Assembly: GCF_000769405.2 (NCBI RefSeq)
Contig: NZ_CP053443.1
Span: 124,001 to 188,000 of the forward strand
Direction of reading: 5' to 3'
Origin: Rhizobium brockwellii
GTDB lineage: Bacteria > Pseudomonadota > Alphaproteobacteria > Rhizobiales > Rhizobiaceae
Length of the DNA stretch: 64,000 nt
Shown here: piece after piece, positions 16,315 to 24,629 of the stretch
How the letters are laid out: each line of letters starts with the position of its first letter
Numbering within the stretch: the stretch's first letter is position 1
Translations under genes and position numbers: made by a program
The notes under the pieces: generated by a model
Seen by the model: the letters and a program-made list of their open reading frames with translations, nothing else
The model's database searches: none
Told to the model about the DNA's origin: nothing

Positions 16315-17505
16315 CTATGCGGCTTTCGCCACCTCGCCATGCGGATCGAGGACATATTTCGTCGCCGCTCCCTGGTCGAAGCTCTCATATCCATTGGCGG
16401 CATCGTCGAGCGGGATGACCTTGGCGTTGACGATATCGGCAATTGGCAGCCGGTCGTGGAGGATCGCCTGCATGAGTTGACGATTGTATTTGATCACCGG
16501 AGTCTGGCCGGTGTGGAAGGACTGCGCCTTGGCCCATCCGAGGCCGAAGCGGAGCGAGAGATTGCCGTGTTTGGCGGCATTGTCGACGGCGCCCGGATCC
16601 TCGGTGACGTAGAGGCCGGGAATACCGATCGAACCGGCGGCACGGGTAATCTCCATCATCTGATTGAGCACGATCGCCGGCTGTTCCCCGCCCGAGTGGC
16701 CGCGGGCCTCGAAGCCGACCGCATCGATGGCGCTGTCCACTTCGTTGGTGCCGACGACCTGCGCGATCATGTCGCCAAGACGGTCACTCTTCGACAAGTC
16801 GATCGGTTCGAAACCGACCTTTGCCGCATGCGCCAGACGGTCCTGATTGAAATCGCCGATCATCACGACTGCAGCGCCAAGAATGCGAGCCGAAGCCGCA
16901 GCCGCAAGGCCGACCGGGCCGGCGCCTGCGACGTAGACGGTCGAGCCGACGCCAACGCCCGCACGTACTGCACCATGGAAGCCGGTGGGCAGAATGTCGG
17001 AGAGCATGGTGAGATCCCGGATCTTTGCCATTGCCTTGTCCCGATCAGGGATTTTCAGCAGGTTGAAATCTGCGTAGGGAATGGTGACGTAGCGCGCCTG
17101 TCCGCCGATCCAGCCGCCCATGTCGACATAACCGTAGGCGCCACCGGCGCGGGCCGGATTTACCGTCAGGCAGACACCGGTATCCTGAGACTTGCAGCAG
17201 CGGCAGCGGCCGCAGGCGACATTGAAAGGCACTGAGACGATATCGCCGATTTCGAGCATCTCGACATCGATGCCTTTCTCGATGATCTCGCCGGTGATTT
17301 CATGACCAAGGACCAGGCCCGGCATCGCCGTCGTGCGGCCGCGGACCATGTGCTGATCGGAGCCGCAGATATTGGTAGAAATCACTTTCAGAATGACGCC
17401 GTGTTCGATCCGGCGGCCGTCGGGCGCTTCCAGCTTCGGGTCGTCGATGTCGCGAACTTCAACCTTGCCCGGCCGGAGATAGACGACGCCTCTATTTTTG
17501 CTCAT
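16315..17505 (-). CDS. fdhA: Glutathione-independent formaldehyde dehydrogenase (zinc alcohol dehydrogenase family)
   Basis: This is a zinc-dependent medium-chain dehydrogenase of 396 residues, the length of Pseudomonas putida FdhA. The ATG at 17505 has GGAGG 5 bases upstream. The catalytic zinc site includes Cys47 (NICGSDQH) and His68 (LGHE); the structural zinc cysteines are 98, 101, 104 and 112 (CGRCRCCKSQDTGVC). The Rossmann motif is VAGAGPVGLAAAA. It oxidises formaldehyde to formate with tightly bound NAD and can act as a dismutase. It stands alone here. Formaldehyde is a product of demethylating oxygenases, so the flavin monooxygenases nearby could be a source; this is inference. Confidence 0.92.
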   Translation of the reverse strand: MSKNRGVVYLRPGKVEVRDIDDPKLEAPDGRRIEHGVILKVISTNICGSDQHMVRGRTTAMPGLVLGHEITGEIIEKGIDVEMLEIGDIVSVPFNVACGRCRCCKSQDTGVCLTVNPARAGGAYGYVDMGGWIGGQARYVTIPYADFNLLKIPDRDKAMAKIRDLTMLSDILPTGFHGAVRAGVGVGSTVYVAGAGPVGLAAAASARILGAAVVMIGDFNQDRLAHAAKVGFEPIDLSKSDRLGDMIAQVVGTNEVDSAIDAVGFEARGHSGGEQPAIVLNQMMEITRAAGSIGIPGLYVTEDPGAVDNAAKHGNLSLRFGLGWAKAQSFHTGQTPVIKYNRQLMQAILHDRLPIADIVNAKVIPLDDAANGYESFDQGAATKYVLDPHGEVAKAA

Positions 17506-18087
17506 GAATTCCTCCCACTTGTTTGAATGCCTCGATCTGCAACCGATGCAGCCGATGGCAACCTTCCCTCCGGCCTGCCTCCTCTGCAGCCCGGTGTCCA
17601 CAACACGAGGATACCGCCGCATCGGGCGATATTCGGATTTTGCAAAAGGGACAGATTGAATGGAGAAGAGGAGTAAACGCCATGGCTTTCGGTCGTTCCG
17701 CTCGTGCTCGTCTGCCTGCAATCCGTCGATTTGCTCTGCCAAGAGCTGGTTTCCAGCTCCAGAATCTCCTTTCGATCCATCTCGATATCTTTCCGGATGT
17801 CCATCCGGCGATTTCCTTGAGGATTTCAGTTCTTCTACCGCTGCGGGGCAGCGCCGGCGTCGACCGGCTTGCCGATGGTCCATTTCGCCGGTTTGCGAGA
17901 TAGCGCCTTGAACACCACAAGCAAACCATGCCTGACGGAAAACAGCGATCAAGAAAACGACATGGGTGCAACTCAAAGACGACAGTCGGCAAAGTCGCCA
18001 TGGCTCGCTGCGCAGGGGAAATAATTGATCCCGCGAATACGGCGGTTTTCCGGATCGTCCCGGAAGATTGATCGCCGCCTAAAGGCT
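17506..18087. other. 582-base region without a convincing gene
   Basis: Open frames of up to 126 codons occur on both strands, but none has a recognisable domain. On the minus strand, a frame starting at 17804 opens with a plausible soluble sequence (KEILELETSSWQ) and then becomes low-complexity and serine-rich, which could be the remnant of a small SnoaL-like gene. The segment also holds the promoter of fdhA near 17510-17560. I see no clear RNA gene or repeat. Confidence 0.4.
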
Positions 18088-18094
18088 TTAGGCG
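18076..18094. terminator. Hairpin at the end of the EamA gene
   Basis: CGCCTAAAG and CTTTAGGCG form a perfect 9-base stem around a single G, overlapping the stop codon of the EamA transporter gene at 18088-18090. There is no run of U after it, so termination is only a possibility. Confidence 0.4.
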
Positions 18095-18993
18095 CGATGC
18101 GGTCGCCGGCTGCGGCTGACGTCGATGGCTGTGTGCCAGATCACCGCGCCGAGGATGATCGCGCCGCCGAAAAAAGTGGCGACGGGCGGCTCTTCGGAAA
18201 ACAACAGCCAGACCCAGAAGGGCGTGAGCACGATTTCCATCGTGCCGATCAGCGCCGCCTCGGTCGGCGGCATCCGCTTCGCCCCGGCAAGGAAGAGCAC
18301 CAGCGCCAGGGAGAAATTGGTCGCGCCGAAGGCAGCGAGAACGACCCAGTTGTGCAGGTCGAGCGAGCCGACCGAACCGAACGGCGCGAAGAGTGCAAGC
18401 GTCAGGAAAGCGCTGACCACGGTCGGCGGCAGGCTCGGCACGTCGGGACTGATGCGCGGAATGATGATGACGAGCGCGAAGGACGCCGTCATGCCGAGTG
18501 CCAGCAGGTCGCCCCATCCGGTGCCGCCGCCGATCGACGAGGCGACGATAACCGCGACGCCGAGGAGCGAGATGCCGCCGGCAATCAGCGTCCGCCTGGC
18601 AACCCTCTCCCTGAGGATGAGCCAGCCGAACAACGCTGCGATAAAGGGCGCGGTCGCATAGATCATCGTCACGTTGGCGACGGTGGTCATGTAAAGCGCC
18701 CCGATGAAGCAGCCCTGACTGAAGGTCTGGCAGGCGATCATCGCAAGGCTGGACGGATGGAAGATGGAACGCCATTGCTGCCGTGAAATACCCCCTTCGA
18801 GGAAAAGGCAGGGGATCAGCAGGAACAGGCCACCGAACAACGATCGCCAGGCGATCGCCGTCCATACGTCGGTCGTCAGGAGACGCGAATAGACGCCGCT
18901 CGCGCTCCAGGCAAGTGTCGCGGCAACGATGAGAAGCACACCCTTCTCATGCTCGCTGCCTGCGAGGCGTCTGGCCGGATTTTCAATTGTCAC
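18088..18993 (-). CDS. EamA-family (DMT) transporter
   Basis: An inner-membrane protein of 301 residues if translation starts at the GTG at 18993; the frame is open to 19083, but that part is not hydrophobic and lies in the divergent promoter. It has about ten hydrophobic segments in two EamA repeats (LIVAATLAWSASGVYSRLL; GTMEIVLTPFWVWLLFSEEPP). Members export amino acids or other metabolites. It is divergent from a LysR regulator, a common exporter-regulator pairing. Substrate unknown. Confidence 0.85.
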   Translation of the reverse strand: MTIENPARRLAGSEHEKGVLLIVAATLAWSASGVYSRLLTTDVWTAIAWRSLFGGLFLLIPCLFLEGGISRQQWRSIFHPSSLAMIACQTFSQGCFIGALYMTTVANVTMIYATAPFIAALFGWLILRERVARRTLIAGGISLLGVAVIVASSIGGGTGWGDLLALGMTASFALVIIIPRISPDVPSLPPTVVSAFLTLALFAPFGSVGSLDLHNWVVLAAFGATNFSLALVLFLAGAKRMPPTEAALIGTMEIVLTPFWVWLLFSEEPPVATFFGGAIILGAVIWHTAIDVSRSRRPHRA

Positions 18994-19071
18994 GCAGATA
19001 TTCTCAAAGAAGGAAGTCGAACGCGGGCCATTTGTGCGCCCAGAATTGACATCAGACAAACGAATAGTAGA

Positions 19072-19081
19072 GATAGCTATC
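19072..19081. promoter_or_regulatory. Palindrome GATAGCTATC, candidate LysR operator
   Basis: A perfect 10-base palindrome lies in the 111-base region between the EamA exporter and LysR genes. It also forms part of a looser ATAG-N9-CTAT inverted repeat (19064-19080). LysR proteins bind such interrupted dyads in divergent promoters. Short, so uncertain. Confidence 0.35.
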
Positions 19082-19104
19082 ATCGATTTTTTCTATGGCT
19101 GGAC

Positions 19105-19980
19105 ATGCACGAGCCGATTGAGAGCGACCTGCTGAGAACCTTTCTTGTCGTCGCCGAGACGTCGAACTTCTCCGCGGCCGCTCAGCGCATCGGGCGGACG
19201 CAGTCGGCCGTCAGCAGCCAGATCAAGAGGCTGGAGCAGACGATCGGGGAAACGCTGTTCGAGCGCGGCGCCCGCGGCGTGCTGCTCACACGCCAAGGCA
19301 TACAGCTGGTGCCCTACGCCCGCAGGATCATCGACCTTTTGAACGAGGCCGCCGCGACGATCCGCAGCAAACCGCTGGATGGACCGGTGCGTATCGGAAT
19401 TCCCGAGGAATACAGCCAGACGGTACTGCCGGCGGCGCTCGCGGCTTTCGCCGTACGCCACCCGGCCGTCGAGGTGACCGTGTCCTGCGATTATACCGTC
19501 CGCAACCTGGCCGCCCTCGAGCGGGGCGAACTCGATCTGGCCGTCGTTTTCGATTGGAGCGATGAGACGAAAGGCGAGGTCATCTGCATTGATCCCACAG
19601 TCTGGGTGACGTCGATGGTCCACCGGCTGCACGACATCAATCCCCTGCCGATTGCGACCTATCGCAACTCCACCTGGTCGCGCGATTTTGCGCTCCGGTC
19701 GCTGGAGCAGATCGGCCGCAATTACAGGATCGCCTTCATCGCCGATACCGGCTCGGGGCTGAAGAATGCCGTGATTGCCGGCCTTGCCGTGACTACGCTT
19801 TCCCGCAGCAATATACCGCCCGGCTGCCGGGAGCTGACCGCCGAAGACGGTTTCCCGCCGGTCGATTCCTCCAAGGTCGTGCTCCGCCGAAGCACCTACC
19901 GTTCCAGCGAGGCCGTTCGGGAACTTGCTGAGATGATACGGGACGCGTTCCAGCCTATACCAGCATCTCCGATGACGTGA
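19105..19980 (+). CDS. LysR-family transcriptional regulator
   Basis: This LysR regulator has 291 residues from the ATG at 19105 (MHEPIESDLLRTFLVVAET). The N-terminal helix-turn-helix (NFSAAAQRIGRTQSAVSSQIKRLEQTIGETLFER) is standard, followed by a periplasmic-binding-like effector domain (VRIGIPEEYSQTVLPAALAAFA). The frame extends further upstream but would then overlap the divergent gene. It probably controls the EamA exporter. Its 3' end overlaps the end of the convergent GlxA-like regulator gene by 26 bases. Confidence 0.88.
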   Translation: MHEPIESDLLRTFLVVAETSNFSAAAQRIGRTQSAVSSQIKRLEQTIGETLFERGARGVLLTRQGIQLVPYARRIIDLLNEAAATIRSKPLDGPVRIGIPEEYSQTVLPAALAAFAVRHPAVEVTVSCDYTVRNLAALERGELDLAVVFDWSDETKGEVICIDPTVWVTSMVHRLHDINPLPIATYRNSTWSRDFALRSLEQIGRNYRIAFIADTGSGLKNAVIAGLAVTTLSRSNIPPGCRELTAEDGFPPVDSSKVVLRRSTYRSSEAVRELAEMIRDAFQPIPASPMT

Positions 19981-20947
19981 TGCGGCGGCGCAAGCGGCGC
20001 CGGGTGTCCGACGGGCTCTCGGAAAAACTCGCCCGGTAGCTTCTCGCAAAGGCCGACGCCGAGTTGAAGCCGGTCGCGGCGGCGATGTCGGCGAAAGATG
20101 CTGTCGTCTCGATCACCTTGCGGCGCGCCGCATTCAGGCGCAGCGCCAGATAGTGCACATGCGGCGGCGCGCCGATGCTCTGCTGGAAGAGATCCTGCAG
20201 ATGCCGGGCGCTGATTCCCACCCGGCGGGCGAGCCGTGCCAGGACCAGAGGCTGCTCGATATGCTCCTCCATCAGCCGTACTGCCTGCGTCACGCGGGGA
20301 TCGTGCATGCGCAACCCGGCTGAGGCTGCGGAAAGCGGCTCATCGGCATGAAAGGAAGGCTGCTCGTAACGGAACAGCCGGCTGACCTCCAGCGCCAGGG
20401 AATAACCCTGCCTTCGTCGGATCACCTCCAGCATCAGGTCGACGGTCGGAAGCGAACCCGAGGTCGTCAGCCGTTTGCCGTCGATGACGAAACGATCCTT
20501 GACGGCTCGCACCTCAGGATAAGCCAGCGCAAAATCCTCGTAGTCCTCCCAGTGGACAGTCGCCGGCAGTCCGTCGAGCAGGCTGGCTTCGGCCAGCAGC
20601 CAGGTGCCGGACTCGATGCCGGCAATCACCGTGCGATAGCGGGCGGCCTGGGAGAGCTGCATCTTTAGCGCCGGCGTAGCACTTCGGCGCCAGTTGTAGC
20701 TGGCCAGCACGAACAGCGGCGCATCCTCGGTCGTCGCCATGAAAGTGCCTTGCGCGGGCACGGCAATATTGCTGGTGGTCAGAACCGGCGCTCCGTCCGG
20801 CGTCAGCAGCCGCCAGCGATAGAGTTCGCTGCCGGAAATGCGATTGGCGCCACGCAGCGGCTCGATGACCGAGGCGATCAGGATCAGGTTCGCGTCCGGC
20901 AGGACGAGAAGGTCGATATCGAGCCGTTCCGTCGATCGCTGCAGCAA
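19955..20947 (-). CDS. GlxA/CdhR-like AraC-family regulator with DJ-1/PfpI domain
   Basis: A regulator of 330 residues from a TTG at 20947 that has AGGAGG 5 bases before it; an ATG at 21013 gives a longer, less typical N-terminus. Residues about 10-185 form a class I glutamine amidotransferase/DJ-1-like domain (LLVLPDANLILIASVIEPLRGAN, AGIESGTWLLAEASLLDG). The C-terminus is an AraC double helix-turn-helix (LARLARRVGISARHLQDLFQQ, FADIAAATGFNSASAFARSY). This is the architecture of CdhR, the carnitine catabolism activator of Pseudomonas. It is divergent from the carnitine operon, so the same role is likely. Confidence 0.88.
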   Translation of the reverse strand: MLQRSTERLDIDLLVLPDANLILIASVIEPLRGANRISGSELYRWRLLTPDGAPVLTTSNIAVPAQGTFMATTEDAPLFVLASYNWRRSATPALKMQLSQAARYRTVIAGIESGTWLLAEASLLDGLPATVHWEDYEDFALAYPEVRAVKDRFVIDGKRLTTSGSLPTVDLMLEVIRRRQGYSLALEVSRLFRYEQPSFHADEPLSAASAGLRMHDPRVTQAVRLMEEHIEQPLVLARLARRVGISARHLQDLFQQSIGAPPHVHYLALRLNAARRKVIETTASFADIAAATGFNSASAFARSYRASFSESPSDTRRRLRRRITSSEMLV

Positions 20948-21053
20948 GATCCCCTCCTGTGAGCTCCGATAATGTATCGATTGCTTCCGAAATTGCAACG
21001 CATCGCCATCCATCCTGTCGCGTAATGCGGATAAGACGAGGGAGAACAAAAAC

Positions 21054-21956
21054 ATGCCTCTTGCGATGAACCGCGATGTCTTCATCACCTGCGCCGTCAC
21101 CGGCGCCGGCGACACGGTTTCCAGATCCAGCCACGTGCCGATCACTCCCAAGCAGATCGCCGATTCCGCCATCGACGCGGCAAAGGCCGGTGCTGCGGTC
21201 GTTCACTGCCATGTCCGCGATCCGGAAACGGGTGCCGCCAGCCGCCGTAACGATCTCTACAGGGAAGTCACCGACCGCATCCGCTCGGCGGATGTCGACG
21301 TCGTCCTCAATCTCACCGCCGGCATGGGCGGGGATCTGATCTTCGGGGATGTCGAGAGTCCCCTTCCCCTCAATCCGAAGGGAACGGACATGGCGGGCGC
21401 CACCGAGCGCGTCAGTCATGTCGCCGAATGCCTGCCCGAGATCTGCACGCTCGACTGCGGCACGATGAACTTCAACCTCGGCGACTATGTCATGACCAAC
21501 ACGCCGGCCATGCTGCGGGCGATGGCGAAGAAGATGACCGATCTCGGCGTCCGCCCCGAGATCGAGGCCTTCGACACCGGCCATCTCTGGTTTGCCAAGC
21601 AGCTTGCCGAGGAAGGTCTGATCGAAGACCCGGTGCTGATCCAGCTCTGCATGGGCATTCCGTGGGGCGCGCCCGACGATCTCAACACCTTCATGGCGAT
21701 GGTCAACAACGTGCCTGAGAGCTGGACCTTCTCAGCCTTTTCGATCGGCCGCAACGCCATGGCCTATCCGGCGGCAGCCGTTCTCGCCGGCGGCAACGTG
21801 CGCGTCGGCCTGGAGGACAACCTCTTTGTCGGCAAGGGCCAGCTCGCCACCAATGCTGAGCTCGTCGAAAAGGCCGTGCAAGTGGTCGAAGGCATGGGCG
21901 CCCGGATCATCGGTCCGGAAGACGTCCGCAAGAAACTCAAACTGACGAAGCGCTGA
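21054..21956 (+). CDS. Beta-keto acid cleavage enzyme (BKACE), probable 3-dehydrocarnitine cleavage
   Basis: A DUF849 enzyme of 300 residues. It has the zinc site HCHVRD (His51, His53), a later candidate metal ligand Glu254 and the family's TAGMGG and TLDCGTMNF blocks. BKACE proteins condense a beta-keto acid with acetyl-CoA, giving acetoacetate and a shorter acyl-CoA. Next to carnitine dehydrogenase the substrate should be 3-dehydrocarnitine and the product betainyl-CoA, as described for Sinorhizobium and Pseudomonas. It opens a long operon; the next gene begins 7 bases later. GAGGGAGA precedes the start by about 9 bases. Confidence 0.92.
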   Translation: MPLAMNRDVFITCAVTGAGDTVSRSSHVPITPKQIADSAIDAAKAGAAVVHCHVRDPETGAASRRNDLYREVTDRIRSADVDVVLNLTAGMGGDLIFGDVESPLPLNPKGTDMAGATERVSHVAECLPEICTLDCGTMNFNLGDYVMTNTPAMLRAMAKKMTDLGVRPEIEAFDTGHLWFAKQLAEEGLIEDPVLIQLCMGIPWGAPDDLNTFMAMVNNVPESWTFSAFSIGRNAMAYPAAAVLAGGNVRVGLEDNLFVGKGQLATNAELVEKAVQVVEGMGARIIGPEDVRKKLKLTKR

Positions 21957-21963
21957 GGACGGC

Positions 21964-23454
21964 ATGACAGGGATCAACAAGGCAGCATGCATCGGCGGCG
22001 GCGTCATCGGCGGCGGATGGATCGCGCGTTTTCTGCTGGCCGGCATCGACGTGAACGTGTTCGATCCGCATCCGGAAGCAAGCCGCATCGTCGGCGAAGT
22101 CATCGCCAACGCCGAAAAAGCCTATGCCATGCTGACCGGCGCACCGCTGCCGCCGCGCGGCAGGCTGACCTTCTGCGACACGCTGGAGAAAGCTGTCACC
22201 GGCGCCGACTGGATTCAGGAGAGCGTGCCGGAAAGGCTCGATCTCAAGCGTGGCGTGCTGACGCAAATCGATGCCGTGGCACGGCCGGACGCGCTGATCG
22301 GCTCTTCCACGTCAGGCCTGCTACCGACCGATCTGCAGCGCGACATGAAGCATCCCGAGCGCCTCTTCGTCGCCCATCCCTATAATCCCGTCTATCTGCT
22401 GCCGCTCGTCGAAATCGTCGGCGGCGAGAAGACTTCGGCTGCGACCATCAAGGCAGCGATGGAACGCTTGCCGCCGATCGGCATGAAGGGCGTCCACATC
22501 GCCAAGGAAATCGAGGCCTTCGTCGGCGACCGGTTGCTCGAAGCTCTGTGGCGCGAGGCCCTGTGGCTGATCCACGACGATATCTGCACCGTCGAGACGC
22601 TTGATGACGTCATCCGCTACTCTTTCGGCCTGCGCTGGGCGCAGATGGGCCTGTTCCAGACCTACCGCATTGCCGGCGGCGAGGCCGGGATGCGCCACTT
22701 CCTCGCCCAGTTCGGCCCCTGCCTTGCCTGGCCCTGGACCAAGCTCACCGATGTCGTCGATCTCGACGATGCGCTGATCGAAAAGATCGGCCGGCAATCC
22801 GACGAACAGGCGGCCGGCCTGTCGATCCGCGAGCTCGAACGCATCCGCGACGAAAATCTCGTCGGCATCCTGCAGGCTCTCAAGGGCGGCCACGACGGCA
22901 AGGGCTGGGGCGCCGGCAAGCTGCTGAAGGACTTCGAGCAATCGCTCTGGGCGCAAGGCGGCAGGGCGACCACGTCTTTCGACCCGTCGAAGCCGCTGCG
23001 GCTCGTCGAGACGAAGGTCGGCCCCGCCTGGGTCGACTATAACGGCCATATGACCGAACACCGCTACCTGCAGGTTTTCGGCGATACCTCAGATGCGCTG
23101 CTACGCCTCATCGGCGTGGATCTCGCCTATGTCGAGGCGGGTCACAGCTACTACACGGTGGAAACCCACATCCGCCATCTCGGCGAGGCGAAGCTCGGGC
23201 AGGCGATCCATTCGACCTGCCGGATCCTTGATGTCGACGACAAGCGGCTGCACGTCTTCCACACGCTCTATGACACGGTGACGGGCGAGGCTCTGGCAAC
23301 CGCGGAGCACATGTTGCTGCATGTCGACAGCAAGGCCGGCAAGGCCACGCCGGCGCCGGCCGTCATTCTCGACAAGGTCAAGGCGATCGCCGAAGTGCAT
23401 GCGAGTTTGGCTGCGCCTGAAGGTGTCGGCCGTCACGTCGGCCAGAAGCGCTAG
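21964..23454 (+). CDS. lcdH: L-carnitine dehydrogenase fused to betainyl-CoA thioesterase
   Basis: A two-domain fusion of 496 residues. Residues 1-320 are a 3-hydroxyacyl-CoA dehydrogenase-like NAD domain (CIGGGVIGGGWIARFLLAG; HPYNPVYLLPLVEIVGG). From about 345 is a hot-dog thioesterase with the VDYNGHM motif (357-363). The dehydrogenase oxidises L-carnitine to 3-dehydrocarnitine; the thioesterase releases glycine betaine from the betainyl-CoA made by the BKACE upstream. The fusion is typical of rhizobia, whereas Pseudomonas has separate genes. It sits between the BKACE gene (7 bases) and an acyl-CoA dehydrogenase (10 bases). Confidence 0.93.
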   Translation: MTGINKAACIGGGVIGGGWIARFLLAGIDVNVFDPHPEASRIVGEVIANAEKAYAMLTGAPLPPRGRLTFCDTLEKAVTGADWIQESVPERLDLKRGVLTQIDAVARPDALIGSSTSGLLPTDLQRDMKHPERLFVAHPYNPVYLLPLVEIVGGEKTSAATIKAAMERLPPIGMKGVHIAKEIEAFVGDRLLEALWREALWLIHDDICTVETLDDVIRYSFGLRWAQMGLFQTYRIAGGEAGMRHFLAQFGPCLAWPWTKLTDVVDLDDALIEKIGRQSDEQAAGLSIRELERIRDENLVGILQALKGGHDGKGWGAGKLLKDFEQSLWAQGGRATTSFDPSKPLRLVETKVGPAWVDYNGHMTEHRYLQVFGDTSDALLRLIGVDLAYVEAGHSYYTVETHIRHLGEAKLGQAIHSTCRILDVDDKRLHVFHTLYDTVTGEALATAEHMLLHVDSKAGKATPAPAVILDKVKAIAEVHASLAAPEGVGRHVGQKR

Positions 23455-23464
23455 GAGGATCGGC

Positions 23465-24625
23465 ATGGATTTCGGACTGAGCGAAGAACAGGAAATGATC
23501 GTCGAGACGGTCCGCGCCTTCGTCGAGACCGAAATCTATCCGCATGAGAACGAGGTCGAGCGCAGCGGTATCGTCCCGCTGGGGCTCGGAGACGAGATCC
23601 GGCGCAAATGCATCGATCTCGGCTTCTACGCCTGCAATTTCCCGGAAGAAGTCGGCGGCGCCGGCCTCGACCATGTCACCTTCACTCTGGTCGAGCGGGA
23701 GCTCGGGCGCGGCTCCCTGGGGCTGACGGTTTTCTTCGGCCGGCCCTCCGGCATCCTGATGGCCTGCGAGGGCGAGCAGCGAGAGCGCTACCTCCTACCC
23801 GCGGTGCGCGGCGAGAAGATCGATGCGCTCGCGATCACCGAACCGGACGCCGGGTCTGACATGCGCGGCATGAAATGCGCCGCCCGCCGCGACGGCGGCG
23901 ATTTCGTCCTCAACGGCACGAAACATTTCATCTCGCATGCCGATGTCGCCGATTTCGTCATCGTCTTTGCCGCGACGGGCGAGGAAGAAACGCCGAAAGG
24001 CATCAAGAAGAAGATCACAGCCTTCCTGGTGGATCGCGGCACGCCGGGCTTTGAAATCCTCAAGGGCTACGAATCCGTTTCGCATCGCGGCTACCACAAC
24101 TCAACGCTCAGCTTCGACGATTGCCGGATTCCCGAAGCCCAAGTGCTGGGCGAGGTACATCGCGGCTTCGATATCGCCAATCAATGGCTCTACGGCACGC
24201 GGTTGACGGTAGCCGCCACCTGTGTCGGGCGGGCACGGCGCGTCTTCGACATGACGCTGCCCTATGCCGCCGAGCGCAAGCAGTTCGGCAAGCCGATCGG
24301 CGCCAATCAGGGCGTGTCGTTCAAGCTTGCCGACATGATCACCGAGATCGACGCGGCCGACTGGCTGACGCTCGCCGCCGCCTGGCGGCTCGATGCCGGG
24401 CTCTCGGCAGATCGACAGATCGCCTCGGCCAAGCTCTACTCCTCCGAAATGCTGGCCCGGGTCACCGACGAGGCGATCCAGATCTTCGGCGGCATGGGCC
24501 TGATGGACGACCTGCCGCTCGCCCGCTTCTGGCGCGACGCGCGCGTCGAGCGCATCTGGGACGGCACCTCTGAAATCCAGCGGCATATCATCAGCCGCGA
24601 TCTGCTTCGACCTTTGGGAGCGTGA
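23465..24625 (+). CDS. Acyl-CoA dehydrogenase, possibly gamma-butyrobetainyl-CoA dehydrogenase
   Basis: A flavoprotein of 386 residues starting at the ATG at 23465 with AGGAGG upstream. It carries the family signatures ALAITEPDAGSDM and QIFGGMGLMDDLPLARFWRDARVERIWDGTSEIQRH. The usual catalytic glutamate region (YEGT/WEGT in many homologues) reads WDGT here. Within a carnitine operon that also holds a CaiD-like hydratase, the natural step is desaturation of gamma-butyrobetainyl-CoA to crotonobetainyl-CoA, by analogy with CaiA acting in reverse. That assignment is inference from context. It is followed 4 bases later by the acyl-CoA synthetase gene. Confidence 0.87.
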   Translation: MDFGLSEEQEMIVETVRAFVETEIYPHENEVERSGIVPLGLGDEIRRKCIDLGFYACNFPEEVGGAGLDHVTFTLVERELGRGSLGLTVFFGRPSGILMACEGEQRERYLLPAVRGEKIDALAITEPDAGSDMRGMKCAARRDGGDFVLNGTKHFISHADVADFVIVFAATGEEETPKGIKKKITAFLVDRGTPGFEILKGYESVSHRGYHNSTLSFDDCRIPEAQVLGEVHRGFDIANQWLYGTRLTVAATCVGRARRVFDMTLPYAAERKQFGKPIGANQGVSFKLADMITEIDAADWLTLAAAWRLDAGLSADRQIASAKLYSSEMLARVTDEAIQIFGGMGLMDDLPLARFWRDARVERIWDGTSEIQRHIISRDLLRPLGA

Positions 24626-24629
24626 GCCG

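Noticed and set aside
17492..18865. 457-codon minus-strand frame
   Set aside because: Arginine-rich shadow of the EamA gene in another frame, without any domain.
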